This document shows, one piece after another, positions 44,131-52,547 of a stretch of 64,000 bases of DNA (the stretch's first letter is position 1; each line of letters starts with the position of its first letter). Under the pieces are notes generated by a model that saw only the letters and a list, made by a program, of their open reading frames with translations, was not told the origin of the DNA and searched no databases. Origin of the DNA: Planctomycetota bacterium (GTDB taxonomy: Bacteria; Planctomycetota; UBA1135; GCA-002686595); assembly GCA_947484275.1 (NCBI GenBank), contig CANKOY010000009.1:1-64000 (forward strand), written 5' to 3'. The position numbers were made by a program, and so were the translations under genes.

Positions 44131-45619
44131 CCGTGTGCTTCGCAGCGAGCTGCGAGTTGCCTGCGAAATGTCAGATGCCGCCTGCGAGTGAGCTCGACCA
44201 GGGGACGCCACGCGCGGTGAACGAGGCGGTGTTCGATCAACTGTCGCCAGAGCCAGTTCGAGCGCTTGTACAAGTACGACATGGCGAGGTACGGGAGCAG
44301 CGCGCGGCCGTCGGCGGGCCTGCGATGCCAAATCGAACGATGGGAGAACAAGCGCCGGTAGCACCAGGCGTAGCCCTCGGCCAACTGCTCGACCTGCATG
44401 TGGCGCGGCTGGAACACGACGTGGGACGTGTCGTAGCGCGACCAGTCGCGGTGCAAGAGTCGACCTTCCGCTTCGAACTGACGGAACAGCGGCGTGCCCG
44501 GGTAGGGCGTCAGGATGTGGAACGTCGCGCACTCCAGGCGCTGGGCCTCGATCCAGTCCACGAGTTCCGCGAAACAATCCGCGTGATCGTGGTCGAAGCC
44601 CAATACGAAGCTGCCGTTGACCTGGATGCCGTGGTCGTGCAGCAGGGCGACGCGCTTTGCGTATTCCTCCGGCCGCGGCGTTTTCTTGCGCGCGTCCGTG
44701 AGGTTGGCCCCGCTGAGGGATTCGAAGCCCACGAAGACGCCGGTGCAACCGGCCAGGGCCATTTCGCGCACCAGGGTCGGATCGTCGGTGGTGTCGATCG
44801 AGATTGCCGCGCTCCAGATTTTTTCAAGGGGCTTCAGGGCCTGACACAGCGCGCGCAGGTATTCGGGATTCGAGCCGAGGTTGTTGTCGACGAACACGCC
44901 GTAGGGTTGTCCGTCAGCTTCGAATTCGCGCGCGATCTGGGCTGGATCGCGGACCTGGTAGGGCAAATGCAGCCGTCGGTGGCGAGGTAGCAGAATCCGC
45001 AGCGGTTGTGGCAACCGCGCGTCGCGATCAGGCTCGTGGTCGTCAGGAACGAAGCGCGAGGCAGGAGTGAGCGTCGCGGCGCGGGTTCGTCGCGGCAGGG
45101 CAGAGTGAATCCACCGCGATACATTGGTTTCAAGCGGCCGTTCGCAATGTCGCCCAGGATCGTGCCCCACAGTTGCACGCCTTCGCCGATGGCCAGCGCG
45201 TCGGCGTGGGGAGCGCACTCCTCGGGGCACGAAAGCACGTGCAATCCGCCGAGAATCACTGTCGCTCCGCGCTTTCGATACCACGCGGCCAACTCGAACG
45301 CGCGGCGGGCGAAGGTCAGGTGAACGCTGATGCCGACGACCTGCGGGAACGGATCCGAGGGCGGCGAACCTTGCAGCAGGTTTTCGTCCCAGTACTCCAC
45401 TTCCCAATCCGCTGGCGTCGCGGCGGCGATGCTTGTCAGTGCGAGAGTCGGCGTCAGCACGTGCTTGCCGAAACTCGCGTGGGGGTCCTTGGGATAAAAG
45501 GGGTTGAGCAGCAGCGCCAGTCGCGCGCGCGGGGGCGGGGGCCGGAGCGTGGGATCGAGCCGCGGTGCTTCGCGCATGGGGCGCGGTGAATTGAGTGTGT
45601 TTGCACGGAGCTTGTTCAT
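44085..45619 (-). pseudogene. B12-binding-type radical SAM protein with a frameshift
   Basis: The first part (45619 to about 44975) encodes a B12-binding-like domain (ALLLNPFYPKDPH, VVGISVHLTFARRAFELA, GATVILGGLHVLSCPEE) and the radical-SAM cluster motif CHNRCGFCYLAT. Coding then switches to another frame near 44972, continuing HLPYQVRDPAQIAREFEADG, FVDNNLGSNPEYL, FVGFESLSG and FHILTPYPGTPLF to 44085. One missing base around GACGGCTGCAT (minus strand) explains the switch. Intact relatives are about 500 aa and bind a [4Fe-4S] cluster, SAM and often cobalamin. Either a recent pseudogene or a single-base assembly error. The last ~20 residues may be foreign. Confidence 0.75.
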
Positions 45620-45782
45620 GGGCAGCAGCGTGGCTCATCGACTTTGCTGCGCAAAGCGCAATCCCCGCAACGGTCCCAGCCTCTGGGCCACGGCGGAAGT
45701 CGCCGAATGCCGGGAAGGGCGCCCGGTGCTCGTTCGTCTCCTGTGAAGTCCTGATTCGAAGCCACTTTCCACGGAGCTGACG

Positions 45783-46520
45783 ATGAACACTGCGTCCCGC
45801 ATCGGCCTGTTCGCGATCTTCCTCGGCGCTTGCGCGGCGCCCCAGAATTACAACCACGAAAGAGCACACGCGCGGGCGCTTGCACCGCTGCTGAACCTGG
45901 CCTCCGGGCCGCTTTTCCCGGCGCCGTCCGGTCCACTGAGCCTCCAGGGCGACGGTGGGCGCCCGCTCAACATGTTCGAGGTGCTCGAACGGCTCTCGAG
46001 CCTGACGAACGTGACGTACTCCAGCGACGCGCGGATCACCGAGCAATTGAAGGCGACGCCCGTGGCGCTGACCCAGTCCGGCAAGGTGTCGGGCGAGGAT
46101 GCGTACGCCTGGGTCGAATCGTTGCTGAGTCAGAGCGGATTCACGCTCGCGATGCTGCAGCAAGGCAAGCGGCCGCTGGTCGGCGTTTACTCGACCGGCA
46201 GCCGCCCCGGTAGCGCGCCGCCGTTCCTCGTGGTGGACGTCGCGCAGATCGACGAATGCCGCGCCCATCCCGCGCTGCTCGTTTCGATGGTGGTCAGCTT
46301 GCCCCACACCGACGTGCGCGCGCTCGGCAACAGTTTGCGCACGCTGACCCAGGACAATGGTCCGAGCATGGTGACTCCCGTGGGCACCACGAAGAGTGTG
46401 GTCATCGGCGGCACAGGCCGCTACGTGGCGGACACGGTGACGATGCTCCTGACGGTCGACCAGCGCGCTGGTGAGGGCAAGGCCCTGGACCCGAACTCGC
46501 CGCCGCCCGCTGGCCCCTGA
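45783..46520 (+). CDS. Lipoprotein resembling secretin N-terminal domains
   Basis: 245 aa with a lipoprotein signal (LFAIFLGACAAP). Residues ~55-125 (MFEVLERLSSLTNVTYSSDA, then AYAWVESLLSQSGFTLAML) follow the N0/STN-like pattern of secretins. Residues ~150-230 (AQIDECRAHPALLVSMVVSL, VRALGNSLRTL, VVIGGTGRYVADTV) follow the N1 pattern. There is no C-terminal secretin beta-barrel, so this is a stand-alone N-domain protein, perhaps a periplasmic adaptor. Family call by pattern only. Confidence 0.62.
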   Translation: MNTASRIGLFAIFLGACAAPQNYNHERAHARALAPLLNLASGPLFPAPSGPLSLQGDGGRPLNMFEVLERLSSLTNVTYSSDARITEQLKATPVALTQSGKVSGEDAYAWVESLLSQSGFTLAMLQQGKRPLVGVYSTGSRPGSAPPFLVVDVAQIDECRAHPALLVSMVVSLPHTDVRALGNSLRTLTQDNGPSMVTPVGTTKSVVIGGTGRYVADTVTMLLTVDQRAGEGKALDPNSPPPAGP

Positions 46521-46552
46521 GGAGTTCGCGGGCGAGGACGCGCCCTTGGTGC

Positions 46553-46638
46553 CAGGGACGCAGGAAACTTGATCGAGAACCTGCGGTATCACCGCTGGTC
46601 CGGAGGATCTGGCCATGATCAAGTTCCCTGCGTCCCTG
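46553..46638. repeat. Long inverted repeat with 22-bp arms
   Basis: The arms 46553-46574 (CAGGGACGCAGGAAACTTGATC) and 46617-46638 are reverse complements at 21 of 22 positions. The 42-bp centre contains a further hairpin GCGGT-ATC-ACCGC at 46583-46595. It lies between two lipoprotein genes, ending 33 bp before ATG 46672, so it could be a terminator for the first, a leader hairpin for the second, or a small mobile palindrome. It is unlike the CTAG-ended family. Confidence 0.7.
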
Positions 46639-46671
46639 ACTCCACTCGCTGCATCGCCGAGACCCGAAAGA

Positions 46672-46947
46672 ATGCGACGCACGCGGAATGCGGCGAGCGT
46701 CGCGGCAATGTGCTTCCTCGCCAGCTGCGCCGCGCCGCGCAAGACTCACGAGCCGTGGGTCTACGTCATGTCGCGTTACTTTTATTCCGACATGGGCGAC
46801 AGCGGCGAGTTGTTCGCATCCCTGGCAACCGACTGCAATTCGGAAGGCGCTGCGGTCGCCGCGCTGTGCGTGTTCGCCCTGCCCTTCGCGCTCGATACGG
46901 TCCTCTTGCCGGTCACGATTCCGCACGACATGGTGTGGGTCAAGTGA
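46672..46947 (+). CDS. Small YceK/YidQ-like lipoprotein
   Basis: 91 aa from ATG 46672 with lipoprotein signal (ASVAAMCFLASCAAP). The sequence SRYFYSDMGDSG and the C-terminal block CVFALPFALDTVLLPVTIP match the YceK/YidQ pattern of a hydrophobic [DP]-x-P-[FL]-x-LDT-x-x-LP segment. These are small lipoproteins of unknown function. In-frame ATG 46615 lies within the inverted repeat and is less likely. Confidence 0.72.
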   Translation: MRRTRNAASVAAMCFLASCAAPRKTHEPWVYVMSRYFYSDMGDSGELFASLATDCNSEGAAVAALCVFALPFALDTVLLPVTIPHDMVWVK

Positions 46948-46954
46948 GGTTGCA

Positions 46955-47416
46955 ATGACGTGGAAGGCGAACTTGCCGGTGCCGATGCTTGTGCTGCTGC
47001 TGCTCGCGAGTTGCACCGCGCCCGCAACTGTGGGGCGCTTGCACTTTGGCGTTGTGGCGGACGCAACAACGCCCGCCGGAGCAGAGTTGCAAACCTTCGA
47101 CCACCACGGGACAGCGAAGGATGAGGAGGGACCGGTCAGCGTCGAGCTGCCGCTCTTGAAGTGCGAGGTGCGCTCCACGGCCCTGGGGCAAGACAAGTAT
47201 GGCTACCCCGGTGTGACTGTCGAGCTTCGCAGTGAGGATGCGCAGAGCTTCAGGACCTTCACCGCGAGAATCAAAGGCCGCGAGATGGTCGTAATTGTCG
47301 GATCCGCGGTGAGGTTCAAGGCCGTCGTGGCTGATGAGTTGCCCGGGATCGCCTTCTTGTCAGGGGGCTTCAGCACCGAAGAGGCCATGGCGCTCGAGGC
47401 CGCGATCCGCCGCTGA
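46955..47416 (+). CDS. Lipoprotein with SecD P1-head-like domain
   Basis: 153 aa, 7 bp after the YceK-like gene. A lipoprotein signal (MLVLLLLASCTAP) is followed by a ~100-residue domain: VELRSEDAQSFRTFTARIKG, then MVVIVGSAVRFKAVVADELP and FLSGGFSTEEAMALEAAI. This matches the SecD P1-head pattern (L-x-x-E-x-x-x-x-F, then V-L-D-G-x-V-x-x-x-P-x-I, then I-S-G-x-F-T-x-E-E-A). No membrane helices of SecD are present, so it is a detached head domain on a lipid anchor. Role unknown. Confidence 0.65.
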   Translation: MTWKANLPVPMLVLLLLASCTAPATVGRLHFGVVADATTPAGAELQTFDHHGTAKDEEGPVSVELPLLKCEVRSTALGQDKYGYPGVTVELRSEDAQSFRTFTARIKGREMVVIVGSAVRFKAVVADELPGIAFLSGGFSTEEAMALEAAIRR

Positions 47417-47514
47417 CGCGCGCGGCGCGGTTTTGCGCGTGTCCATGGAGCCAGGTCCTTGCCTCGGGCTCGGCGATTGGCAACCGTGAGCGGTCGAGCC
47501 TCCCGCGCGAACCG

Positions 47515-49179
47515 ATGACCCGCATTCCTCTCCGGTTGAAGAGCGCCGCGCTCGTGTTTGCCCTGGCGCTTGTGACGCGCGTGCTGTTCCTCTACGCGAC
47601 CTCCGATCGCGGTTGGCCGCACTCTGTGTTCTATGAGGGCGATGCCACGGTCTTTGCCCGCTGGGCCCAGGCCCTCGACCGCGGAGAGCCCTTCGAGTTC
47701 GACTTGCCGATGCGCACGCCGGCGGTCGCCTTTGCCCTGCATTGGCTAGCGCCCGGCGTGATCGCCGCGCCGTTCACCCTCCTGAAGCTCCTGTGGTGCG
47801 CTATTTCCGCCGCGACCTGTGCCATGGTTTTCGCGGTCGTGGAACGCGAGCGCTCCGCCCGTGCGGCGTGGATCGCCTCGATCCTGACCTGCTTCTCCTT
47901 CGGCGCGTACGAGTTGGCGACGTCCCTGAACAGCGAGGCGCCCTACGCATTTCTGCTGGTGCTGCTCCTCGGCGCGACGTTGCGCTGGGTTCGCGGGCCG
48001 GGGCCACTGCTTGCCTTGGCGATCGGAGTACTCCATGGAATCGCGCTGCTCCTGCGCGCCGAACACACGCTGCTGCTCGCGGGCTTCCTCCTTTGGTGCG
48101 GACTGGCGCTCCGCAATCGGCGCGCGTGGGTTGGCCTTGCCCTTACCGCCGCCGCGGCGTTGCTCGTGTGTCTGCCGTGGGTCTGGCGCAGCCACCTTGC
48201 GACACAGCGCTTCAACGCCGTCGCGGCCGAGGCGATCGACTTCCAAGCCGCTGTGCCGCCGTGGACCGACGATGCCCGCGAGTTCTTGGGCGGTCTTCCG
48301 GCCTTTGCGCGCGAGGGGAATTTCGCCTACGCGTCATTCCTTGCCCGTTCGAAGGCCGTTAAGGAGGTGGACCGTGCCTACCTGGAGCGCTATTTCGACG
48401 AGCAATTCGCCTACGTGCCCGAGCCGCTGGCGGAATGGACTCTCGCTTCCTCCAAGGGCGCCCTGGATTTCGCACTGGCGAATCACCCCGAGTCACGGGG
48501 CGGATTTTCGCGGGCCGCACTGTTCGACGGCACCGACGCGGCACCGGAGTTCGCCTTCGGCAGACCCAGTCACCTGAAGCTCTACAACCACGGTGTCGAT
48601 GTGGGGCTCGGCTGGATCCGAGCCGATTTCGGCGCCTGGGGGCGGCTGGCGGGGCAGAAGTTCGAGCGCTTCTTTGCCGGCGCCACACTGGGCTTCACTG
48701 CATACGACCTGCCCCACAGCCGCGCGAACCTTCGCCGCCCGGTCGACCTGGCGACGCCGATCGAAAGCAGCACCGTGTTCCGTGTCCTGCTCGCAATTGG
48801 CGTCCTCTGGGGGATGCTGCTCGCTTGGCGCGGCGGCCTGGGCGGTCTGTGCCTGCTCGTGATCGGCTACAAGCTCGTGATCACGGCGCTCTACTACGGC
48901 TATGCGCGTCAGGCCGTCTCGATCCAGGCGGTCTTCTTCGTCTTCGCAGCAATCGCGATCGATGCGCTGCTGACGCGCGTCAAGCTCCCCGCGAAATTGA
49001 CCCTGGGGCTTGGCCTCGCGACCGTGATCGGATTGCTCGGATGCGACATTTCCAACTTTGGCGCCGACACGGCCTACGACATCCGCGCCACCGATCCGAA
49101 GACCGTCATCTCGACCACGGCCGAGTGGGGGACCGGGGCCTTCGAGTGCACCGAGGAGATCCAAATCACTCCGCGCTGA
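47515..49179 (+). CDS. GT39/ArnT-like membrane glycosyltransferase
   Basis: 554 aa with about ten hydrophobic helices. The first external loop has the acidic signature VFYEGDATVFARWAQAL near residue 40, comparable to the catalytic Asp/Glu loop of GT-C enzymes (ArnT, PMT). The helical region to about 220 (ISAATCAMVFAVVERERSAR, YAFLLVLLLGATLRWV) fits dolichyl-phosphate-mannose transferase-like proteins. Predicted to transfer a lipid-linked sugar outside the inner membrane; donor and acceptor unknown. Confidence 0.75.
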   Translation: MTRIPLRLKSAALVFALALVTRVLFLYATSDRGWPHSVFYEGDATVFARWAQALDRGEPFEFDLPMRTPAVAFALHWLAPGVIAAPFTLLKLLWCAISAATCAMVFAVVERERSARAAWIASILTCFSFGAYELATSLNSEAPYAFLLVLLLGATLRWVRGPGPLLALAIGVLHGIALLLRAEHTLLLAGFLLWCGLALRNRRAWVGLALTAAAALLVCLPWVWRSHLATQRFNAVAAEAIDFQAAVPPWTDDAREFLGGLPAFAREGNFAYASFLARSKAVKEVDRAYLERYFDEQFAYVPEPLAEWTLASSKGALDFALANHPESRGGFSRAALFDGTDAAPEFAFGRPSHLKLYNHGVDVGLGWIRADFGAWGRLAGQKFERFFAGATLGFTAYDLPHSRANLRRPVDLATPIESSTVFRVLLAIGVLWGMLLAWRGGLGGLCLLVIGYKLVITALYYGYARQAVSIQAVFFVFAAIAIDALLTRVKLPAKLTLGLGLATVIGLLGCDISNFGADTAYDIRATDPKTVISTTAEWGTGAFECTEEIQITPR

Positions 49180-49275
49180 GGCTCAGGGCAGGTCGACCGT
49201 TCTCGACCCTACGCCCAGGCTCATGATTCGTCCGGGGTGGCTATAGTGGGCGCGTCCTTTTCGGAGAAACCGAGC

Positions 49276-50892
49276 ATGCGCCAATTGCGTCCCTGGATCG
49301 CCGCCCTGGTCCTCGCGCTTTTCGTCCCAGATCTTTGCGCCCAGGGTGGCTACGACACGACCAAGTTCAAGGAACTCGGTCTGGAGCTGCCACTGCCGCG
49401 CGACTACGAGCAGATTCCGACTCAGCCGGACGAGGATTGGGTCGTGCTGTATTTCGCCGAGCGCGTACCGAAGGACAAGGACAAGAAAAAGGCCCTGCGT
49501 CCCGAGCTCAATGTCGTCTGGATCGATTGGGTCAAGGATGGACCGGTTACGCCCGGGGGCTCGACGGACGCGCCGCCCGCGCCTGAGCCGGAAGATCCCG
49601 ACAGCGGGGTGCCCGCTGAGAAGCAGGGAGGAGAAAAGCCGGAAGAGAAGCCGCCGCCTCCTCCGCCGCCGATCAACACATTCGAGCGCTACGTGACACA
49701 GAAGCTGCCCATGTGGTCGCTGAAGGACGCCAAGGGCGCGGATCCGGAAAAGGGCTGGCGGCGCTTCGAAGGCACACTGGAGATCGACTCCAAGCGCGGA
49801 CCGGATGCGCGCGGCGTCGCGATCTGGTTCGTCAGCGACAAACGCACGATCGCGCTCTACGGAATCTGCGGCAAGGAGGACCTGGAGAAGCAGCAGAAAA
49901 TCTGGCGCACGATGGCCGACAAGCTCGAGATCGGCGAGCCCGAGGACAATTCGAGCGAAAAGTGGACGCGCTACTACTCCAGTCGCGATGTGCTGGACGC
50001 GCCTTACCGAAGTGACGTGCGCTCAAAGCTCGTGCGCGGCTGGAACGCGGAGGACACGAAGAACTACATCCTGATCTTCGACACCAAAGACAGGCCGCTG
50101 ATCCGCTTGATTTCCACCGAGCTCGAAGCGATGCGCGCCGAGTACGAGCGCCTGTTTCCGCCCAGCGCGCCGGTTACCGCGGTTTCGGCCGTGCGCATCT
50201 GCAAGGACAAGGCCGAATACCATCAATACGGCGGCCCGCCGAGTTCGGGCGGCTATTGGAATTCCGAGGCCCAGGAGCTCGTGTTCTACGACTACGAAAA
50301 CGTCAAGGGCAAGGCGAACACGGGCAAGGCGAACTCGCGCATCGTGCTGTACCACGAGGCGTTTCACCAGTACATCCACTACTCCTGCGGCGAGCTGGCG
50401 CCGCACTCCTGGTACAACGAAGGCACCGGCGACTACTTCTCGGGTTCAGTGATTTCCGGCGGCAAGGTGATGCGCATCGGCGTCAATCCTTGGCGCATCG
50501 CCACAATTCAGGCGGCGATCGAGTCCGACCAGGACGTCAGCTGGGAGAAGATCATTCGCTACGAGCAGGGCCAGTACTACGCCAACGCGCGCATCTGCTA
50601 CGCCCAAGGTTGGTCGATGATCTACTTCCTGCGCACGGCGAAGGCGGTCGAGAAGAATCCGCAGTGGAAGAAAATCCTGCCGGTGTACTTCGACGCCCTG
50701 AAGGAAACGTGGAAGACCGAGCATGCCGCGCTCAAGGCCGCCGGAGGACTCGATGATCCGAAGCGCAAGGCGGAAGCGCAGGCGCGCGTGCGGGAGGCGG
50801 CGGTGACCAAGGCCTTCGAAGGTGTCGTGCTCAGCGACATCCAGAGCGCCTGGAGGGAGTACACCATGACCCTCAAGGTGCCGAAGAACTGA
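49276..50892 (+). CDS. Secreted DUF1570-like HExxH metallopeptidase
   Basis: 538 aa from ATG 49276, with GGAG about 8 nt upstream and a signal peptide (IAALVLALFVPDLCAQGG). A Pro/Glu-rich linker at ~95-130 (EKPEEKPPPPPPP) precedes the catalytic part. That contains YHEAFHQYIHY (HExxH; zinc ligands and catalytic Glu) followed after ~12 residues by SWYNEGTGDYFSG, whose Glu is the likely third ligand, the gluzincin layout of DUF1570-type proteins. It is predicted to be a periplasmic or extracellular zinc protease. The next gene encodes a second member of the same fold. Confidence 0.82.
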   Translation: MRQLRPWIAALVLALFVPDLCAQGGYDTTKFKELGLELPLPRDYEQIPTQPDEDWVVLYFAERVPKDKDKKKALRPELNVVWIDWVKDGPVTPGGSTDAPPAPEPEDPDSGVPAEKQGGEKPEEKPPPPPPPINTFERYVTQKLPMWSLKDAKGADPEKGWRRFEGTLEIDSKRGPDARGVAIWFVSDKRTIALYGICGKEDLEKQQKIWRTMADKLEIGEPEDNSSEKWTRYYSSRDVLDAPYRSDVRSKLVRGWNAEDTKNYILIFDTKDRPLIRLISTELEAMRAEYERLFPPSAPVTAVSAVRICKDKAEYHQYGGPPSSGGYWNSEAQELVFYDYENVKGKANTGKANSRIVLYHEAFHQYIHYSCGELAPHSWYNEGTGDYFSGSVISGGKVMRIGVNPWRIATIQAAIESDQDVSWEKIIRYEQGQYYANARICYAQGWSMIYFLRTAKAVEKNPQWKKILPVYFDALKETWKTEHAALKAAGGLDDPKRKAEAQARVREAAVTKAFEGVVLSDIQSAWREYTMTLKVPKN

Positions 50893-50905
50893 GGCGCAAG
50901 CGTTG

Positions 50906-52306
50906 ATGCGAGTACTGCTGTCCTGGCTGATCGTCATCGCCGCGCTGCTCGTGCCCTGGGCGAGCGCACAGTCGAATAGTCCCGCGGCCCAGTGGGAAAG
51001 TAAACGGCTCAAGCTGCAGATCGAGCAGAGCCAACGTCACCTCGAGTACGGAATGGAACTGCGCAAGCAGGGCCTGACGATCCAGGCGGCGGCGGAGATC
51101 ATTCGCGCGGCGGAGCTCGGCAAGGGCCGTCATCCGGGAGCGACGACCGTGCTCTCGATCATGCGCCAGTACGACGCGGCGTTTTGGAAGCGCTACGGCT
51201 CCCGCGCGTCGCCTGCCAAAGTCGAGATGTACGACAAGAAGGCGCGCGGGTTCGCGGCGACGGAGGAAAAGGAAATCCTGGACCTGGCCAATTGGGCGAA
51301 TTCCAAGAAGCTCGAGGACGAGGCCCAGGAGGTCTACCTCGAGATCCTGCTGCGCCGCGACGAGGCCCTGGATTTCGATGCCAAGGATCAAATCGTGCTG
51401 CCCGCAGGCACGATCCCCAAGGACGCCTCCGCACGGATCAAGGCGGGCGCGATTGCGATCAACGGCCGCTGGTACGTGCGCGATGAGTTGCTCGCGAAGT
51501 TGCCGGAACTGAAGGAGGTCTTCGAAGTCTCCAGCCCTGAACTGCGCGTGCGCACCACCACGACCGAGGAACAGGCGCGCGAATTGCACAACATGTGCGT
51601 GAGTCTCTTGCCGGCGTTGGCGCTCGACATGGGCGCATCCCCTCAGCGCCGGCTCTCGCTGCTCGTGTTCGGCAAACGAGCGGAGTACGAGATGACCTGC
51701 GACGCGCTCGGCTTCGGCGGGCACAGGGTCGTGACCGGTTTGGCTTCATCCTCCCCGTTCGTCGCCCTGGTTTGCGCCGAGGAAACGCCGGTGGAAGTGC
51801 TGAACGCGGTTTGTCTGCACGAGCTGACGCACTTGTTCTGCTTCGCCGTTTCCCACAGCGTTTTCCCGCACTGGTACAACGAGGGCTTCGCCGAGACTTT
51901 CGGCGGCGCGGATACGTTTCGCTGGGACGGCACGAAACTGACCGTTGCGGGGATGTTCGCCCGCGAGCGCATCGACGCGCTCAAGCTCGAGGGCGGCACG
52001 CTGCCTCTGGCCCAGATGTTCGCCACCGATCCCTTGACCCTGTGGACGCGCAGCAAGGACGCCGGGCTCGCTTTCTATGCCCAGGCCTGGGCATTCGTGC
52101 GCTACCTGCGCACCGGCGCCGGAGCAGAAATTGCCACGCGTTTCGATCAGTGGGAAGCGCGCTGCCTCGGGCAGGCCATGGGCTTCGAACTGGGCGCGAA
52201 ACGTTCGACGCAGAGCGGTCCCGCGGGGGATCTGTTCCTCGAACTGTTCGGCAAGGACCTGCCGAAGCTGGAACTCGGATTTCAGGCCTGGCTGCGCGAG
52301 CTTTGA
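50906..52306 (+). CDS. Secreted HExxH metallopeptidase, second of tandem pair
   Basis: 466 aa from ATG 50906 (a TTG immediately upstream is less likely) with a signal peptide (WLIVIAALLVPWASAQ). A helical N-terminal half is followed by the catalytic motif CLHELTHLFCF (HExxH) near residue 308 and HWYNEGFAETFGG about 20 residues later, again with a Glu third ligand. The motif spacing resembles the preceding protein, though overall similarity looks low, so they are diverged paralogues or convergent members of the peptidase MA-like group. It lies 13 bp after the upstream gene, in the same operon. Confidence 0.82.
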   Translation: MRVLLSWLIVIAALLVPWASAQSNSPAAQWESKRLKLQIEQSQRHLEYGMELRKQGLTIQAAAEIIRAAELGKGRHPGATTVLSIMRQYDAAFWKRYGSRASPAKVEMYDKKARGFAATEEKEILDLANWANSKKLEDEAQEVYLEILLRRDEALDFDAKDQIVLPAGTIPKDASARIKAGAIAINGRWYVRDELLAKLPELKEVFEVSSPELRVRTTTTEEQARELHNMCVSLLPALALDMGASPQRRLSLLVFGKRAEYEMTCDALGFGGHRVVTGLASSSPFVALVCAEETPVEVLNAVCLHELTHLFCFAVSHSVFPHWYNEGFAETFGGADTFRWDGTKLTVAGMFARERIDALKLEGGTLPLAQMFATDPLTLWTRSKDAGLAFYAQAWAFVRYLRTGAGAEIATRFDQWEARCLGQAMGFELGAKRSTQSGPAGDLFLELFGKDLPKLELGFQAWLREL

Positions 52307-52355
52307 ACTGCGCGGCGGCGGAAGCGCTCCGTCACCGCGACCGCCACCCTCAGGC

Positions 52356-52547
52356 CTAGCAGCCCGCCCGAAAAAGTGCCCTGCTGGCGCTTCGCGCTCT
52401 TCGCCACGGCGTCGTCACACTCGTCGGGCCGTGCTCAGCGGCCAAGAAGGCCGCCTCCGGCGTCCCCCCGTAGTCCCTTCGGCGTGTTCCTAGCCACGAC
52501 GAAGATCGCTTCGCCTCGCGACGGAATTTTTTCGGGCGGGCTGCTAG
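52356..52547. repeat. MITE-like inverted-repeat element, copy 3 (192 bp)
   Basis: The left end CTAGCAGCCCGCCCGAAAAA and the reverse complement of the right end are identical over 20 bp. The GTTGAAA core of the other copies is replaced on both arms by GCCCGAAA, a paired change that keeps the stem. The interior 52431-52457 is 24/27 identical to 39664-39690 of copy 1, including the GCGGCC...GGCCGC palindrome. Its right-end TAG (minus strand 52546-52544) is the stop codon of sdhB. Confidence 0.88.

Noticed and set aside
44085-46742. Single 885-aa minus-strand gene
   Set aside because: Its upstream half is antisense to the lipoprotein genes at 45783 and 46672; only the part left of about 44972 is real, joined by frameshift to the 45619 frame.
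39591-52547. Repeat ends containing GTTGAAA/TTTCAAC as integron attC sites
   Set aside because: The core order is reversed relative to attC (which starts RYYYAAC and ends GTTRRRY), and no integrase or cassette array is present.
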